Positions 36,271-44,069 of a stretch of DNA of 64,000 bases are shown piece by piece. Positions within the stretch are counted from its first letter, which is position 1. The number at the start of each line of letters is the position of its first letter. The stretch lies in assembly GCA_021801345.1 (NCBI GenBank), contig JAJYYA010000041.1, positions 34,504 through 98,503 on the forward strand, given 5' to 3'. This DNA comes from Nitrospirota bacterium (lineage in GTDB: Bacteria; Nitrospirota; Leptospirillia; Leptospirillales; Leptospirillaceae). The notes under the pieces were generated by a model. It was given only the letters and a program-made list of their open reading frames with translations. It did not search any database and had not been told where the DNA came from. The position numbers and the translations under genes are program-made.

Positions 36271-37340
36271 ACTCCCGGTCGAAATGGATTTTGGGACTGC
36301 TTGTCGCAGTTGGCATTGTTCTTGCTAATCAAGAGGCGAGGGGTGAGAGGATCGGGGACCTTGCCCGGGTCCAGGGGATGACCGACAACCCCCTCGTGGG
36401 GTACGGGCTTGTCGTGGGTCTCCCTGGAACCGGAGATACAAAGCAGAGTCCCTTCACCAGGCGCTCTCTCGTCTCCGCCATCTCCCGGCTCGGGGTGAAC
36501 GCCCGGGACCTCCTGGCGGGAATACGGGGCCACAATGTGGCGGCGGTGATGGTAACCGCCCGCCTCTCCCCCTTCCAGCGGAAAGGGGCCCGCTTCACAG
36601 TCAGGGTGGCCTCGGTGGGAGACGCGACCTCGCTTGCGGGGGGGACCCTGCTCATGACCTCGCTTCGCGCTCCCAATGGCCAGGTCTATGCGACGGCACA
36701 GGGGCCGGTCGATACCAGCGCTCCAGGGCGTGTCGGAGAACGCGTGAATGCCTCCGATCCTCCGGAAGGCCGTCGGACGAGCGGGATGGTGAGCCAAGGA
36801 GGGCTTGTCGTCTCCGGTGTTCCGGTTCCCTTCAACGGACGCCACCATCTCTGGATCAGCCTCGACCGGGCAAACTTTACGACCGCGGCCAGGATCGCCA
36901 GGGCCATAAACGCCGCCACAGGGGGGCGACCTGCTGTGGCCGAGGACGGACGGAGCGTCCAGGTCGGAATACCTGAGGCGTCCCGGGGAGACGTGGTGGG
37001 ATATATGGCCCGGATCCTCAATATCCGGGTGACTCCCGACCGGACGCCGCTGGTGGTCATCAACCAGCAGACCGGGACGATCGTCATCGGAGAGGGTGTC
37101 AGGGTCTCTGAATGTGCCGTCAGCCACCGGGATCTCTCGGTGGTGGTCAAGGGGAAGAAGGTGGTGCCTCCCGTCAAGGATGCGAGTGTGCCGCTGACCT
37201 ATCTCGCCCGGAGCGTGACCCTTCGCTCCCTGGTCTCGGCGCTGTCGGCCCTGGGAACCCGGACCGACGACATGATCGCGATCCTCGAGGCGCTCAAGGC
37301 CTCGGGAGCCCTGGAAGCGGAAATCCGGGTCGTAGGATAG
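36267..37340 (+). CDS. flgI: Flagellar P-ring protein FlgI
   Basis: FlgI forms the periplasmic P-ring around the rod. The 357-residue product has a cleavable signal (about residues 1-26) and the family blocks RIGDLARVQGMTDNPLVGYG, LVVGLPGTGDTK, NVAAVMVTARLSPFQRKGAR and TIVIGEGVRVSECAVSH. Length is typical. It overlaps flgH and is followed by flgJ after 10 nt. Confidence 0.97.
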   Translation: MNSRSKWILGLLVAVGIVLANQEARGERIGDLARVQGMTDNPLVGYGLVVGLPGTGDTKQSPFTRRSLVSAISRLGVNARDLLAGIRGHNVAAVMVTARLSPFQRKGARFTVRVASVGDATSLAGGTLLMTSLRAPNGQVYATAQGPVDTSAPGRVGERVNASDPPEGRRTSGMVSQGGLVVSGVPVPFNGRHHLWISLDRANFTTAARIARAINAATGGRPAVAEDGRSVQVGIPEASRGDVVGYMARILNIRVTPDRTPLVVINQQTGTIVIGEGVRVSECAVSHRDLSVVVKGKKVVPPVKDASVPLTYLARSVTLRSLVSALSALGTRTDDMIAILEALKASGALEAEIRVVG

Positions 37341-37350
37341 GAGTATCGGA

Positions 37351-37704
37351 ATGATCGAGATTCGCAAAGCAGGACAGACTATCGGCCGGCGGGAGACACT
37401 CCCGGCCGGAAAAGGCCCGAAAGGCCCCCTCGACAAGGCCGCCAAACGATTCGAGTCGATGGTGGTGGAGGGGATGGTGCGGGAGATGTGGAAGACGATC
37501 CCCGTGTCGCGGGAGGAGGACCGCTCGGCGGGTCTCTCTCTTGCACAGAAGCTCTATCAGAAAGAGCTGTCCCGGGAGTTGGTTGCAGCAGGCGGGTTTG
37601 GTCTTGCCCGCCAGATTGTCGAGGATGCCCGCAAGGGCCTCGCGATGCCGAAGGAGCCAGAGGGCTCCCCTGTCCGGCCGACGATCGTGTCGGTCACAGT
37701 ATGA
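37351..37704 (+). CDS. flgJ: Rod-binding protein FlgJ, single-domain form
   Basis: The 117-residue product carries only the FlgJ N-terminal rod-cap domain: KAAKRFESMVVEGMVREMWK, then GLSLAQKLYQKELSRELVAA. The C-terminal muramidase domain found in gammaproteobacterial FlgJ is absent, so wall cutting must be done by another enzyme. It ends the rod/ring operon 11 nt before the first flagellin gene, with no terminator between. Confidence 0.88.
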   Translation: MIEIRKAGQTIGRRETLPAGKGPKGPLDKAAKRFESMVVEGMVREMWKTIPVSREEDRSAGLSLAQKLYQKELSRELVAAGGFGLARQIVEDARKGLAMPKEPEGSPVRPTIVSVTV

Positions 37705-37715
37705 GGAGGTGAATC

Positions 37716-38576
37716 ATGAGTGGATTGGTCATCAACACCAATGCGGCGTCTCTTGGAGCCCAGTACAACCTGAACGAAACCCAGAACCGCATGAACCAGA
37801 CGATCAACAGGCTCTCGTCCGGCTATCGGGTGAACACCCCCGCCGACGATCCGGCCGGCTACTCCATCGGCCAGGTCATGACCGCCTACATGAAGTCGGT
37901 CCAGCAGGCGGTGAGAAACGCCAACGACGGGGCAAACCTGATCCAGACGATCGGCGGCGCGCTTCTCACCGACAACGAGATCCTCATCAAGATGAGATCC
38001 CTTGCGATCCAGGCGGCCAACGGCACCTATAACGACACGGACCTGTCGACGCTGCAAAACGAATATCAAAACCTCATGAGCGAGATCAACCGGATCGCCA
38101 AGGTCGCCAACTTCAACGGGCGGAAGGTGCTCGACGGAAGTCTCGAGGGAGGGCTGACCTTCCAGGTCGATGTGGGAACCGAAGGAGAAAACCGGCTCGT
38201 CATCGCCGTCCCCTCCATCAGCAGCAACGTGCTGGGTCTCTATACCGGAAGCACTCTGGTCATGCCGCTCGGAATGACCTCGGTCATCAACAGCCAGATG
38301 GCGCTCTCGGCCGTCTCGGCCATCGACGGAGCCCTCGACGAGCTCAACCGGATCCAGGGAACCCTCGGCGCCTTCCAGCAGAGAATGACCTGGACGATCC
38401 GCAACCTGAATACGGCTCTTGTCAACATTGCCGCAACCAAGTCCCAGATCAAGGATGCGAACTTTGCGAAGGAGACCTCGCGGTTCGTCAGGGACCGGAT
38501 CCTTCAGCAGTCGGGGACGGCGGTGCTGGCCCAGGCCAACCAGATCCCCCAGGCGGCGATCAAGCTGATCCCGTAA
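37716..38576 (+). CDS. Flagellin 1 (short, D0/D1 only)
   Basis: Flagellin polymerises into the filament. The 286-residue product has the N-terminal D0/D1 motif (INTNAASLGAQYNLNETQ, then INRLSSGYRVNTPADDPAGY) and the C-terminal one (DRILQQSGTAVLAQANQIPQ). There is little between them, so the variable surface domains D2/D3 are missing. It has GAGGAGGTG before the ATG. No sigma-28 element lies directly upstream, unlike flagellin 2, so it may be read from the flgF operon. It could serve as a proximal or minor flagellin. Confidence 0.95.
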   Translation: MSGLVINTNAASLGAQYNLNETQNRMNQTINRLSSGYRVNTPADDPAGYSIGQVMTAYMKSVQQAVRNANDGANLIQTIGGALLTDNEILIKMRSLAIQAANGTYNDTDLSTLQNEYQNLMSEINRIAKVANFNGRKVLDGSLEGGLTFQVDVGTEGENRLVIAVPSISSNVLGLYTGSTLVMPLGMTSVINSQMALSAVSAIDGALDELNRIQGTLGAFQQRMTWTIRNLNTALVNIAATKSQIKDANFAKETSRFVRDRILQQSGTAVLAQANQIPQAAIKLIP

Positions 38577-38615
38577 TCGGAATTTCCCCCGATGGATTTG
38601 TCGGGATGACCCTGC

Positions 38616-38643
38616 TAAAGTCTTGATGATAAACTGCCGATAG
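38616..38643 (+). promoter_or_regulatory. Sigma-28 (FliA) promoter upstream of flgM
   Basis: TAAAGTCT (38616-38623), 12 bases, GCCGATAG (38636-38643) match the FliA consensus TAAAGTTT-N11-GCCGATAA with one extra spacer base. The same 12-base spacer occurs in the flagellin 2 promoter. It would drive flgM-flgN-flgK-flgL-csrA/fliW. Confidence 0.85.
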
Positions 38644-38686
38644 GAGACTTGAAGGTGTGCGTCCGTATCCTTTGGGAGGAACAACG

Positions 38687-39034
38687 ATGAGCGACTCGAA
38701 GATAACATCCTCGGGACCGTCCCCCCTGCATGAAAGGCCGGAGGGTGTGTCGGGGAAAAAGAAGGCGGCGGCAGCCGGGTCTTCCGGCTCCAAGGGGCCG
38801 GAAGCGGTCACGAGACTGGTGGAGTCCGATGTTCTGGAGATCTCCGGTCCGGCTCGGCAGGTTGCCAAACTGCGTGAGGAGATTGCGAGAGTGCCTGACG
38901 TGCGGGAAGAGCGTATTGCCGATGTCAAGGCCAGGATCAAGGCCGGGACCTATGCGGTTCCCTCGCGTGAGGTGGCCCGGAAGATGATCGAATGGGGCCG
39001 GGACCACGGCGGAACCTCGCCATCATCACGGTAA
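38687..39034 (+). CDS. flgM: Anti-sigma-28 factor FlgM
   Basis: FlgM holds FliA inactive until the hook is complete and FlgM is exported. The 115-residue product has a disordered Ser/Gly/Lys-rich N-terminus and the FlgM C-terminal helix region: LEISGPARQVAKLREEIARV, PDVREERIADVKARIKAGTY, and REVARKMIEWG. The ATG at 38687 follows GGGAGGAAC. It is preceded by a FliA promoter, forming the usual feedback loop. Confidence 0.9.
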   Translation: MSDSKITSSGPSPLHERPEGVSGKKKAAAAGSSGSKGPEAVTRLVESDVLEISGPARQVAKLREEIARVPDVREERIADVKARIKAGTYAVPSREVARKMIEWGRDHGGTSPSSR

Positions 39035-39055
39035 CGGATCTGGCCGGTTAACTCT

Positions 39056-39628
39056 TTGGCCGGCTCATGGCGCGGGCTCGTTCATCATTCGGGGCCTGGG
39101 ATGGCCGGGAAGGCCGGGAAGGCCGGGAAGGCCGGGAAGGCCGGGAAGGATAGTGCGGTGGACAGCTTTGACAAAAGTCCGGAAAGCCGGGAATCTGGGA
39201 AGCCGGAAGGCCGAAGCAGCCTGATCTCTGAGACTCAGGAGGCGGCCCTTGCCGTCGTGGACCGGCTCGTTCCCGTCCTCGAACGGGAGAGGGATCTTCT
39301 CGTCTCCGGCGAGTGGGAAGGCCTCGATGCCGTTCTCGAGTCCAAGGAGACCTTGGGCCAGGCTCTGGGCGAACTTTTGTCCGAACTGTCCCCCGAAGAT
39401 CGGGAGATGGCTGCGGAAGGGGAAGACTCCAAACTCAGGAGCGCCCTTTTGCACCTTTCTGAGCTGACCGCCGTCAATATGGCGATCGCCCGGGAGTCCT
39501 CCCTGATCATCGAGCAGCTCCTTCGGGAGGTCAGCCTCGATGCGGAGGGCGGGGGCACATACGGCGCGAGCGGATCGGTCGATCCCTCCCGACGGCCCTC
39601 TCCCGCCCTGGTCTCGACCCGGGGATGA
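39056..39628 (+). CDS. flgN: Flagellar export chaperone FlgN
   Basis: FlgN is the chaperone for FlgK and FlgL, encoded next. The product is mostly helical (AALAVVDRLVPVLERERDLL; TAVNMAIARESSLIIEQLLR), as in FlgN. The N-terminus is uncertain. TTG at 39056 gives 190 residues. ATG at 39101 begins with (AGK)5 encoded by a 9-bp repeat. GTG at 39158 gives 156 residues and follows the last repeat's GGGAAGG at a normal ribosome-site distance. The last choice fits the family length best. Confidence 0.75.
   Translation: MAGSWRGLVHHSGPGMAGKAGKAGKAGKAGKDSAVDSFDKSPESRESGKPEGRSSLISETQEAALAVVDRLVPVLERERDLLVSGEWEGLDAVLESKETLGQALGELLSELSPEDREMAAEGEDSKLRSALLHLSELTAVNMAIARESSLIIEQLLREVSLDAEGGGTYGASGSVDPSRRPSPALVSTRG
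39103..39147 (+). repeat. Five tandem copies of a 9-bp repeat (GGCCGGGAA) at the flgN start
   Basis: Five exact head-to-tail copies lie at 39103-39147. Read in the flgN frame they encode Ala-Gly-Lys repeats, and a change in copy number would keep the frame. Each copy also contains a ribosome-site-like GGGAAGG, so the array may instead be leader for the GTG at 39158. Confidence 0.9.
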
Positions 39629-39659
39629 TCCCCGGCGAGCCTTTACCGGAGGGAAGACG

Positions 39660-41339
39660 ATGTCTGGCATCATAGGAGTCATGAACGTCGGTCAGACGGG
39701 GATCGAGGCCAACGAGGCCGCCCTGAAGACGGCCGGCCACAACCTGTCGAATGTGAACACCCCCGGCTACTCCCGCGAGCGTGTCATCTTCGAGCAGCAT
39801 GTTCCCGACATCAATCGTCCCGGGATGATGGGGACGGGGGTCGACGCTGCGCGTATCCGCCGTGTCGTCAACCACTTCCTCGAGAATCAGTCGACCCGTC
39901 AGAAGACGACCCTGGGCTTCTGGGAGTCCTCCCGGATCTCCCTGGGCGAGATCGACTCCTACTACTTCCACGCCCAGTCCGAAGGCCTCTCCCGCGATCT
40001 CTCCCGCTTCTTCAACCACTGGGAGACGGTGGCGAACCACCCGGCCGACCGGGCCGCCCGCGCGACGCTGGTCACCTATGGCCATAACCTTGGCCAGGAC
40101 TTTCACCAGATGACCGCCCTCTATGCCGAGTCCAGAAATCGCCTCGGACACCAGATCGAGGACCAGGTCAAGAAGATCAATTCCCGCATTGCCCGGATCG
40201 CCGTGTTGAACCACAGTATCCTTGCCGCCCGGGGAAGGGGAGAGGATCCGAACACCTTTCTCGATGAACGCTCCCGGATCGCGGGGGAGATCTCCCGGCT
40301 CACCAATGCCCATTTCTTCCACGACAAGGACGGATCCCTGAACCTCCATATCGGAGGACAGTCGGCCTTCTCCGAGCAGCATGTCGGCCATATGGCCGCC
40401 GTCTTCGACCCCGTCCACGACCGCTACCGGATCACCTTTTCTCCGCCGTCGCGATCGGGGCCTCCCCTCGACATCACCGACCGGGTCAAGGGAGGAGTTC
40501 TGGGGGGCTACATCGACGTCCGCGACCACAAGATCAAGTCCATGCAGCACCATCTCGACCTTCTGGCCTTCCAGGTAGCCAACAGCGTCAATGCGATCCA
40601 TGCGAAGGGCTTTGGTCTCTCCGGACAGACGGGCGTCAATTTCTTTGCGCCCACCGTCGAGGTCACCCGGACGGGAGGGGATGGCTCGGGGGGGCTTGTG
40701 GCCAATGTCGAGGACGCCTCGGCCGTCCTTCCCTCCGTTCTTGTGGAGGCGGATGCGGCGGGTGTCCGGGTCTATTCGGCCAAGGATCATGTTCTTCTCG
40801 GGAGCGGGGCGGTCAAAGACGGGGTGGCGTCGATCACGGCCGGGGGCTACGCCCTCCGGGTTCTGGCGCCCAAGAAGGGGTCGGAGAGTTTTACCGTCTC
40901 CGGAGGCACGCATGTGGCCGGGACGGCGCTCCATCTCGACGTCACGAACCTCACCGCCGACGACGTGGCCGCGGCGGAGTCTCCCGCCGCTCCGGGGAGC
41001 AACGAGGGCGACAACGCAAATGCCCACAAGATTTTTTATCTCTCCCAGAAGCATTTGCGTTTCCCGGGGGAGGACGAGCCCGCATCCATCTATGAGTACT
41101 ACGCCTCGGGCGTGGCCAAGATCGGGGCCTGGGCGCGCCAGTCCCGCCTAAACGACAAGGCCCAGGTCGCCATCTCCCAGAGCCTCGAAACCCAGCGCCT
41201 GTCCGTCTCGGGCGTCTCGATCGCCAACGAGTCGGCCAAGATCATCCGCTTCGAAAAGGCCTACCAGGCCTCCGCCAATCTGATACAAATGGTGAACCGG
41301 CTGCTCGACACGCTGGTGCGCCTGCCCAATAGCGGCTAA
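39660..41339 (+). CDS. flgK: Hook-filament junction protein FlgK
   Basis: FlgK (HAP1) is the first junction protein between hook and filament. The 559-residue product has the axial N-terminal motif (NEAALKTAGHNLSNVNTPGY, SRERVIFEQH) and the C-terminal motif (SVSGVSIANESAKIIRFEKA, YQASANLIQMVNRLLDTL). The ATG at 39660 follows GGAGGGAAG. It is followed by flgL after 11 nt. Confidence 0.95.
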   Translation: MSGIIGVMNVGQTGIEANEAALKTAGHNLSNVNTPGYSRERVIFEQHVPDINRPGMMGTGVDAARIRRVVNHFLENQSTRQKTTLGFWESSRISLGEIDSYYFHAQSEGLSRDLSRFFNHWETVANHPADRAARATLVTYGHNLGQDFHQMTALYAESRNRLGHQIEDQVKKINSRIARIAVLNHSILAARGRGEDPNTFLDERSRIAGEISRLTNAHFFHDKDGSLNLHIGGQSAFSEQHVGHMAAVFDPVHDRYRITFSPPSRSGPPLDITDRVKGGVLGGYIDVRDHKIKSMQHHLDLLAFQVANSVNAIHAKGFGLSGQTGVNFFAPTVEVTRTGGDGSGGLVANVEDASAVLPSVLVEADAAGVRVYSAKDHVLLGSGAVKDGVASITAGGYALRVLAPKKGSESFTVSGGTHVAGTALHLDVTNLTADDVAAAESPAAPGSNEGDNANAHKIFYLSQKHLRFPGEDEPASIYEYYASGVAKIGAWARQSRLNDKAQVAISQSLETQRLSVSGVSIANESAKIIRFEKAYQASANLIQMVNRLLDTLVRLPNSG

Positions 41340-41350
41340 GGGAGACGACG

Positions 41351-42292
41351 ATGATCCGCGTGACGGGTTTGATGACAGACCGCTCTCTCATGGCCAACCA
41401 CGACCGGGCCACCGAGACCCTCTACGAGGCCGAAAAGCGCGTCTCCTCGGGGCTCAGGGCCGACACGCCGGGAGATGCTCCCGAGGCGATGAGCGAGGTT
41501 CTCCGGGTCAACCGCTCTCTGGCCGTCACCGGCCAGATCATCCAGAACGCCAGGGAAGGTGCCACCCGTATCGCTCTCATGGAGAGCATTCTGACCCAGA
41601 TCGACAATGTCATGATCCGGGCGAAGGGGCTTGCCATCCGACAGGCCAACGGGACGATGGACTCCCAGGACCGGCGAATTGCGGCCGAAGAGGCGGAGCG
41701 CCTTCTCGAGCAGACGGTGGCCCTGGCCAATACCCGGGGGGGAGAGCAGTATCTCTTTGGCGGCACCAATATCAGCGTGCCGCCCTTTCTCATGTCCGAC
41801 CCCAAAAAGGAAGAGCCCTACGTGGTCTCCTATCAGGGAAACCACAAAAGCTCGACCATCCAGCAAGGGTTTACCCCTTCCTTTCGCCAGGCTGGCCTTC
41901 TCAAGACGACGCTCGCCGGGGACACGCTTCTCGGGGACTCGAAGAAGGATCCTTCTGCCAACCTGACCTTTCCCGCCATGCGACGCTTTATCCTGGCGCT
42001 CAAGGGCAACGACGACAAGGGGATCCAGGCGGCGATCGGCGAGCTCGACAGCGCCGTCCGCAAAGTCTCCGAACGATCGGCCGTCCTTGGAACCTACGAG
42101 CGGGCGCTTCGGACCACCATCTCCCGGCTCGAGAAGTACCGGACCGACCTCAAGGTTCTCCGGAGCCAGACGGAGGATGTGGACATCCCGAAGGCCGCCT
42201 CCCGCATGGCCCTCTCCCAGAATCTTCTCGAGGTGAGCGCCAAGGCGAGCCGCAATATTCTCCAGAACGTCCAGAACGTGCTGTTCCACTAA
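41351..42292 (+). CDS. flgL: Hook-filament junction protein FlgL
   Basis: FlgL (HAP3) is the second junction protein and a flagellin relative. The 313-residue product has the N-terminal helix with KRVSSGLRADTPGDAPEAMS, the FlgL block TRGGEQYLFGGTNISVPPF, and a flagellin-like C-terminal helix. Length is typical. It lies between flgK and the csrA-fliW fusion. Confidence 0.95.
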   Translation: MIRVTGLMTDRSLMANHDRATETLYEAEKRVSSGLRADTPGDAPEAMSEVLRVNRSLAVTGQIIQNAREGATRIALMESILTQIDNVMIRAKGLAIRQANGTMDSQDRRIAAEEAERLLEQTVALANTRGGEQYLFGGTNISVPPFLMSDPKKEEPYVVSYQGNHKSSTIQQGFTPSFRQAGLLKTTLAGDTLLGDSKKDPSANLTFPAMRRFILALKGNDDKGIQAAIGELDSAVRKVSERSAVLGTYERALRTTISRLEKYRTDLKVLRSQTEDVDIPKAASRMALSQNLLEVSAKASRNILQNVQNVLFH

Positions 42293-42321
42293 ATCGGAAG
42301 GCCCAGGGAAGGGGGGACGCC

Positions 42322-43011
42322 ATTCTTATCCTGACGAGAAAAAGCGGGGAGGGCATCAGCATCGGGCCGTCGGTCCGGATCGTGGTGCTCGAGGTGAAGG
42401 GAAGCTCGGTCCGGATCGGCATCGAGGCTCCGGACGGGGTGCGGGTCCACCGCGACGAGGTTCTCCGCCGTATCGAGGAGGAGAACCGGAACGCGACGGG
42501 AAGCTCGCGCGAGAGCGTGGGGGGAGGCGTTCTCCAGACGCCGAAGGAGGGCAGGGAAAAGGTGTCGACATTCGTGACGGCCCGTTTCGGAGAGATCCCC
42601 GTTCCGGAGGTGGGGGTGATCCGCTTCTCCGATGGTTTGCCGGGATTTCCGGAGGCCCGCCGGTTCCTCCTTCTCGAGACGGGCGAGGAGCAGGTCTTCT
42701 ACTGGCTCCAGTCCCTCGATGACCCGGCCCTGGCCTTCGTGGTCATGGATCCGGCCCTTCTCGTTCCGGACTACATGGGCCGCCTCACCCTTCCCGAGTG
42801 GGACCGGGAGTTCTTTGCCCCCGTGGCGCCGGCCGACCTCTCGGCCATGGTGATCGTGACCTTCGGGGAGGAGGGGGCTACGGCCAACCTGCTGGCTCCT
42901 CTTCTCGTGCGGGAGGCCGACCGGCTCGGTCGCCAGGTGATTCTTGCCGAATCGGAGGAGTGGCTCCGCATGCCCGTCTTCCTCCCGAAAAAAAATCCGG
43001 AGACCCCCTAA
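42322..43011 (+). CDS. CsrA-FliW fusion protein, apparent AUU start
   Basis: One 229-residue frame joins two regulators. Residues 1-58 are CsrA: LILTRKSGEGISIGPSVRI, VKGSSVRIGIEAP and VHRDEVLRRIEEEN, with Arg44 of the RNA-binding surface kept. A linker (about 59-79) leads to FliW (about 80-229): VSTFVTARFGEIPVPEVGVI, FWLQSLDDPALAFVVMDP-like text and NLLAPLL. CsrA blocks flagellin translation; FliW binds CsrA unless sequestered by flagellin. The alignment requires translation from ATT at 42322, 5 nt after AAGGGGGG. No in-frame ATG, GTG or TTG precedes it, and the first GTG (42382) would remove essential strand 1. An internal GTG at 42562 behind AAGGAGG could give free FliW. Confidence 0.9.
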   Translation: MLILTRKSGEGISIGPSVRIVVLEVKGSSVRIGIEAPDGVRVHRDEVLRRIEEENRNATGSSRESVGGGVLQTPKEGREKVSTFVTARFGEIPVPEVGVIRFSDGLPGFPEARRFLLLETGEEQVFYWLQSLDDPALAFVVMDPALLVPDYMGRLTLPEWDREFFAPVAPADLSAMVIVTFGEEGATANLLAPLLVREADRLGRQVILAESEEWLRMPVFLPKKNPETP

Positions 43012-43036
43012 AGTTTTTTTGGCCCCCTGCCGAAGA
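43009..43036 (+). promoter_or_regulatory. Sigma-28 (FliA) promoter of flagellin 2
   Basis: TAAAGTTT (43009-43016, overlapping the csrA-fliW stop codon), 12 bases, then GCCGAAGA (43029-43036). The -35 is a perfect FliA match and the -10 differs at two positions. The spacer length equals that of the flgM promoter. Transcription would leave a leader of about 85 nt before the flagellin start. Confidence 0.85.
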
Positions 43037-43085
43037 GGTCCTTGAGGCGAAGAGGATCGCCTCCCCGGTCACGTCGCCGGGTACC

Positions 43086-43127
43086 AAAAGGACAAGGCCA
43101 GGGATAAGGCCGATTAAACCAAGGAGG
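43086..43127 (+). promoter_or_regulatory. Candidate CsrA-binding GGA motifs in the flagellin 2 leader
   Basis: Three GGA motifs occur within 42 nt of the leader: AAAAGGACA (43086), CCAGGGATA (43098) and CAAGGAGGG (43120). The last is the ribosome-binding site of flagellin 2. CsrA binds RNA at ANGGA-like sites, often pairing one upstream site with the Shine-Dalgarno, as in the Bacillus hag leader. The csrA-fliW gene is the immediate upstream neighbour. Confidence 0.5.
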
Positions 43128-43132
43128 GAACG

Positions 43133-43960
43133 ATGAGCGGATTGATCATCAACGACAACGTGGCATCCATGAATGCCCAGTACAACCTGAATGAAACCCA
43201 GCGTGCTCTGGCGAAGCACATCAACCGGCTCTCCTCAGGGTACCGCGTGAACAGCCCCGCGGACGACCCTGCCGGCTACGCGATCTCCCAGCGTATGGGC
43301 GGACAGGTCAAGTCCTATGCGGCGGCGATCCGGAATGCCAATGACGGATCCAGCCTCCTGCAGACGGCGAACGGTGCTCTTCAGACGGATAACACCATTA
43401 TCCTGAAGATGCGGCAGCTGGCCATCGAAGCCGCCAACAGCACCTATTCTCCGAAGGACCTCAAGGTGCTGAACCAGGAATACCAGCATCTGAAATCGGA
43501 AATCACCCGTATCGCCAAGGTGACCGACTTCAACGGAATGAAGCTCCTCGACGGGAGCCATCCGGACTTCAAGTTTCATGTGGGCATCTACACCTCCTTC
43601 AGCGACCGTCTGCACGTCAAGGTCGGTAAGGTTGATGCCGATGCGCTGGGTGTCGCGGGGACAGACATCATGAACCGCAACGATGCCAAGAACTCGGTAG
43701 ACAAGCTCGACATGGCGCTCGACAAGATCAACGAGCTGCAGGGCAACATCGGTGCCATCCAGGACCGGATGGAATGGACGATCCGGAACCTGAACACCGC
43801 AACCACAAACGTTCAGGCCAGCCGTGCCGGAATCCGCGACGTGGATTTCGCCGGAGAAACGGCCAAGTTCACCAAGCGGCAGATCCTGTCGCAGTCTGGT
43901 GCCGCAGTTCTGGCCCAGTCGAACCTGATTCCACAAGCAGCCATCAAGCTGCTCCCTTAG
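43133..43960 (+). CDS. fliC: Flagellin 2 (short, D0/D1 only), probable major filament protein
   Basis: The 275-residue product has the D0/D1 flagellin ends (NDNVASMNAQYNLNETQRAL; RQILSQSGAAVLAQSNLIPQ) and almost no central surface domain. It has its own FliA promoter, candidate CsrA sites and a strong double terminator, the usual setup for the abundant filament protein. Codons vary less toward ccc/ctc extremes than in neighbours, consistent with high expression. It ends IKLLP; flagellin 1 ends IKLIP. Confidence 0.96.
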   Translation: MSGLIINDNVASMNAQYNLNETQRALAKHINRLSSGYRVNSPADDPAGYAISQRMGGQVKSYAAAIRNANDGSSLLQTANGALQTDNTIILKMRQLAIEAANSTYSPKDLKVLNQEYQHLKSEITRIAKVTDFNGMKLLDGSHPDFKFHVGIYTSFSDRLHVKVGKVDADALGVAGTDIMNRNDAKNSVDKLDMALDKINELQGNIGAIQDRMEWTIRNLNTATTNVQASRAGIRDVDFAGETAKFTKRQILSQSGAAVLAQSNLIPQAAIKLLP

Positions 43961-43983
43961 CTAGGCCCGCCCGTCGGGCCTAG
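43961..43983 (+). terminator. First hairpin after flagellin 2
   Basis: A 9-bp perfect stem, CTAGGCCCG (43961-43969) with CGGGCCTAG (43975-43983), starts directly after the stop codon. It has no T-run of its own and probably protects the transcript end or backs up the terminator that follows. Confidence 0.7.
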
Positions 43984-43987
43984 GGTT

Positions 43988-44020
43988 CGGCCGGCGGTTT
44001 CGCCGGCCGGCCCTATTTTT
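43988..44020 (+). terminator. Rho-independent terminator of flagellin 2
   Basis: A 9-bp stem (arms 43988-43996 and 44001-44009) with a GTTT loop is followed within 7 bases by TTTTT at 44016-44020. Together with the preceding hairpin it isolates flagellin 2 from fliD. Confidence 0.85.
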
Positions 44021-44069
44021 GTCGCGGACAATGAATAGCGTCAAACCAGGACTCCTTTGACCGTCCCGG

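Noticed and set aside
39056..39072. Sigma-54-like element (TTGGCCGG ... TGGC) at the start of flgN
   Set aside because: GG and GC are 12 bp apart, but both half-sites are otherwise poor and the gene already has the flgM promoter.
39103..39147. CRISPR-like array at flgN
   Set aside because: Units of 9 bp are directly adjacent with no spacers; a simple tandem repeat.
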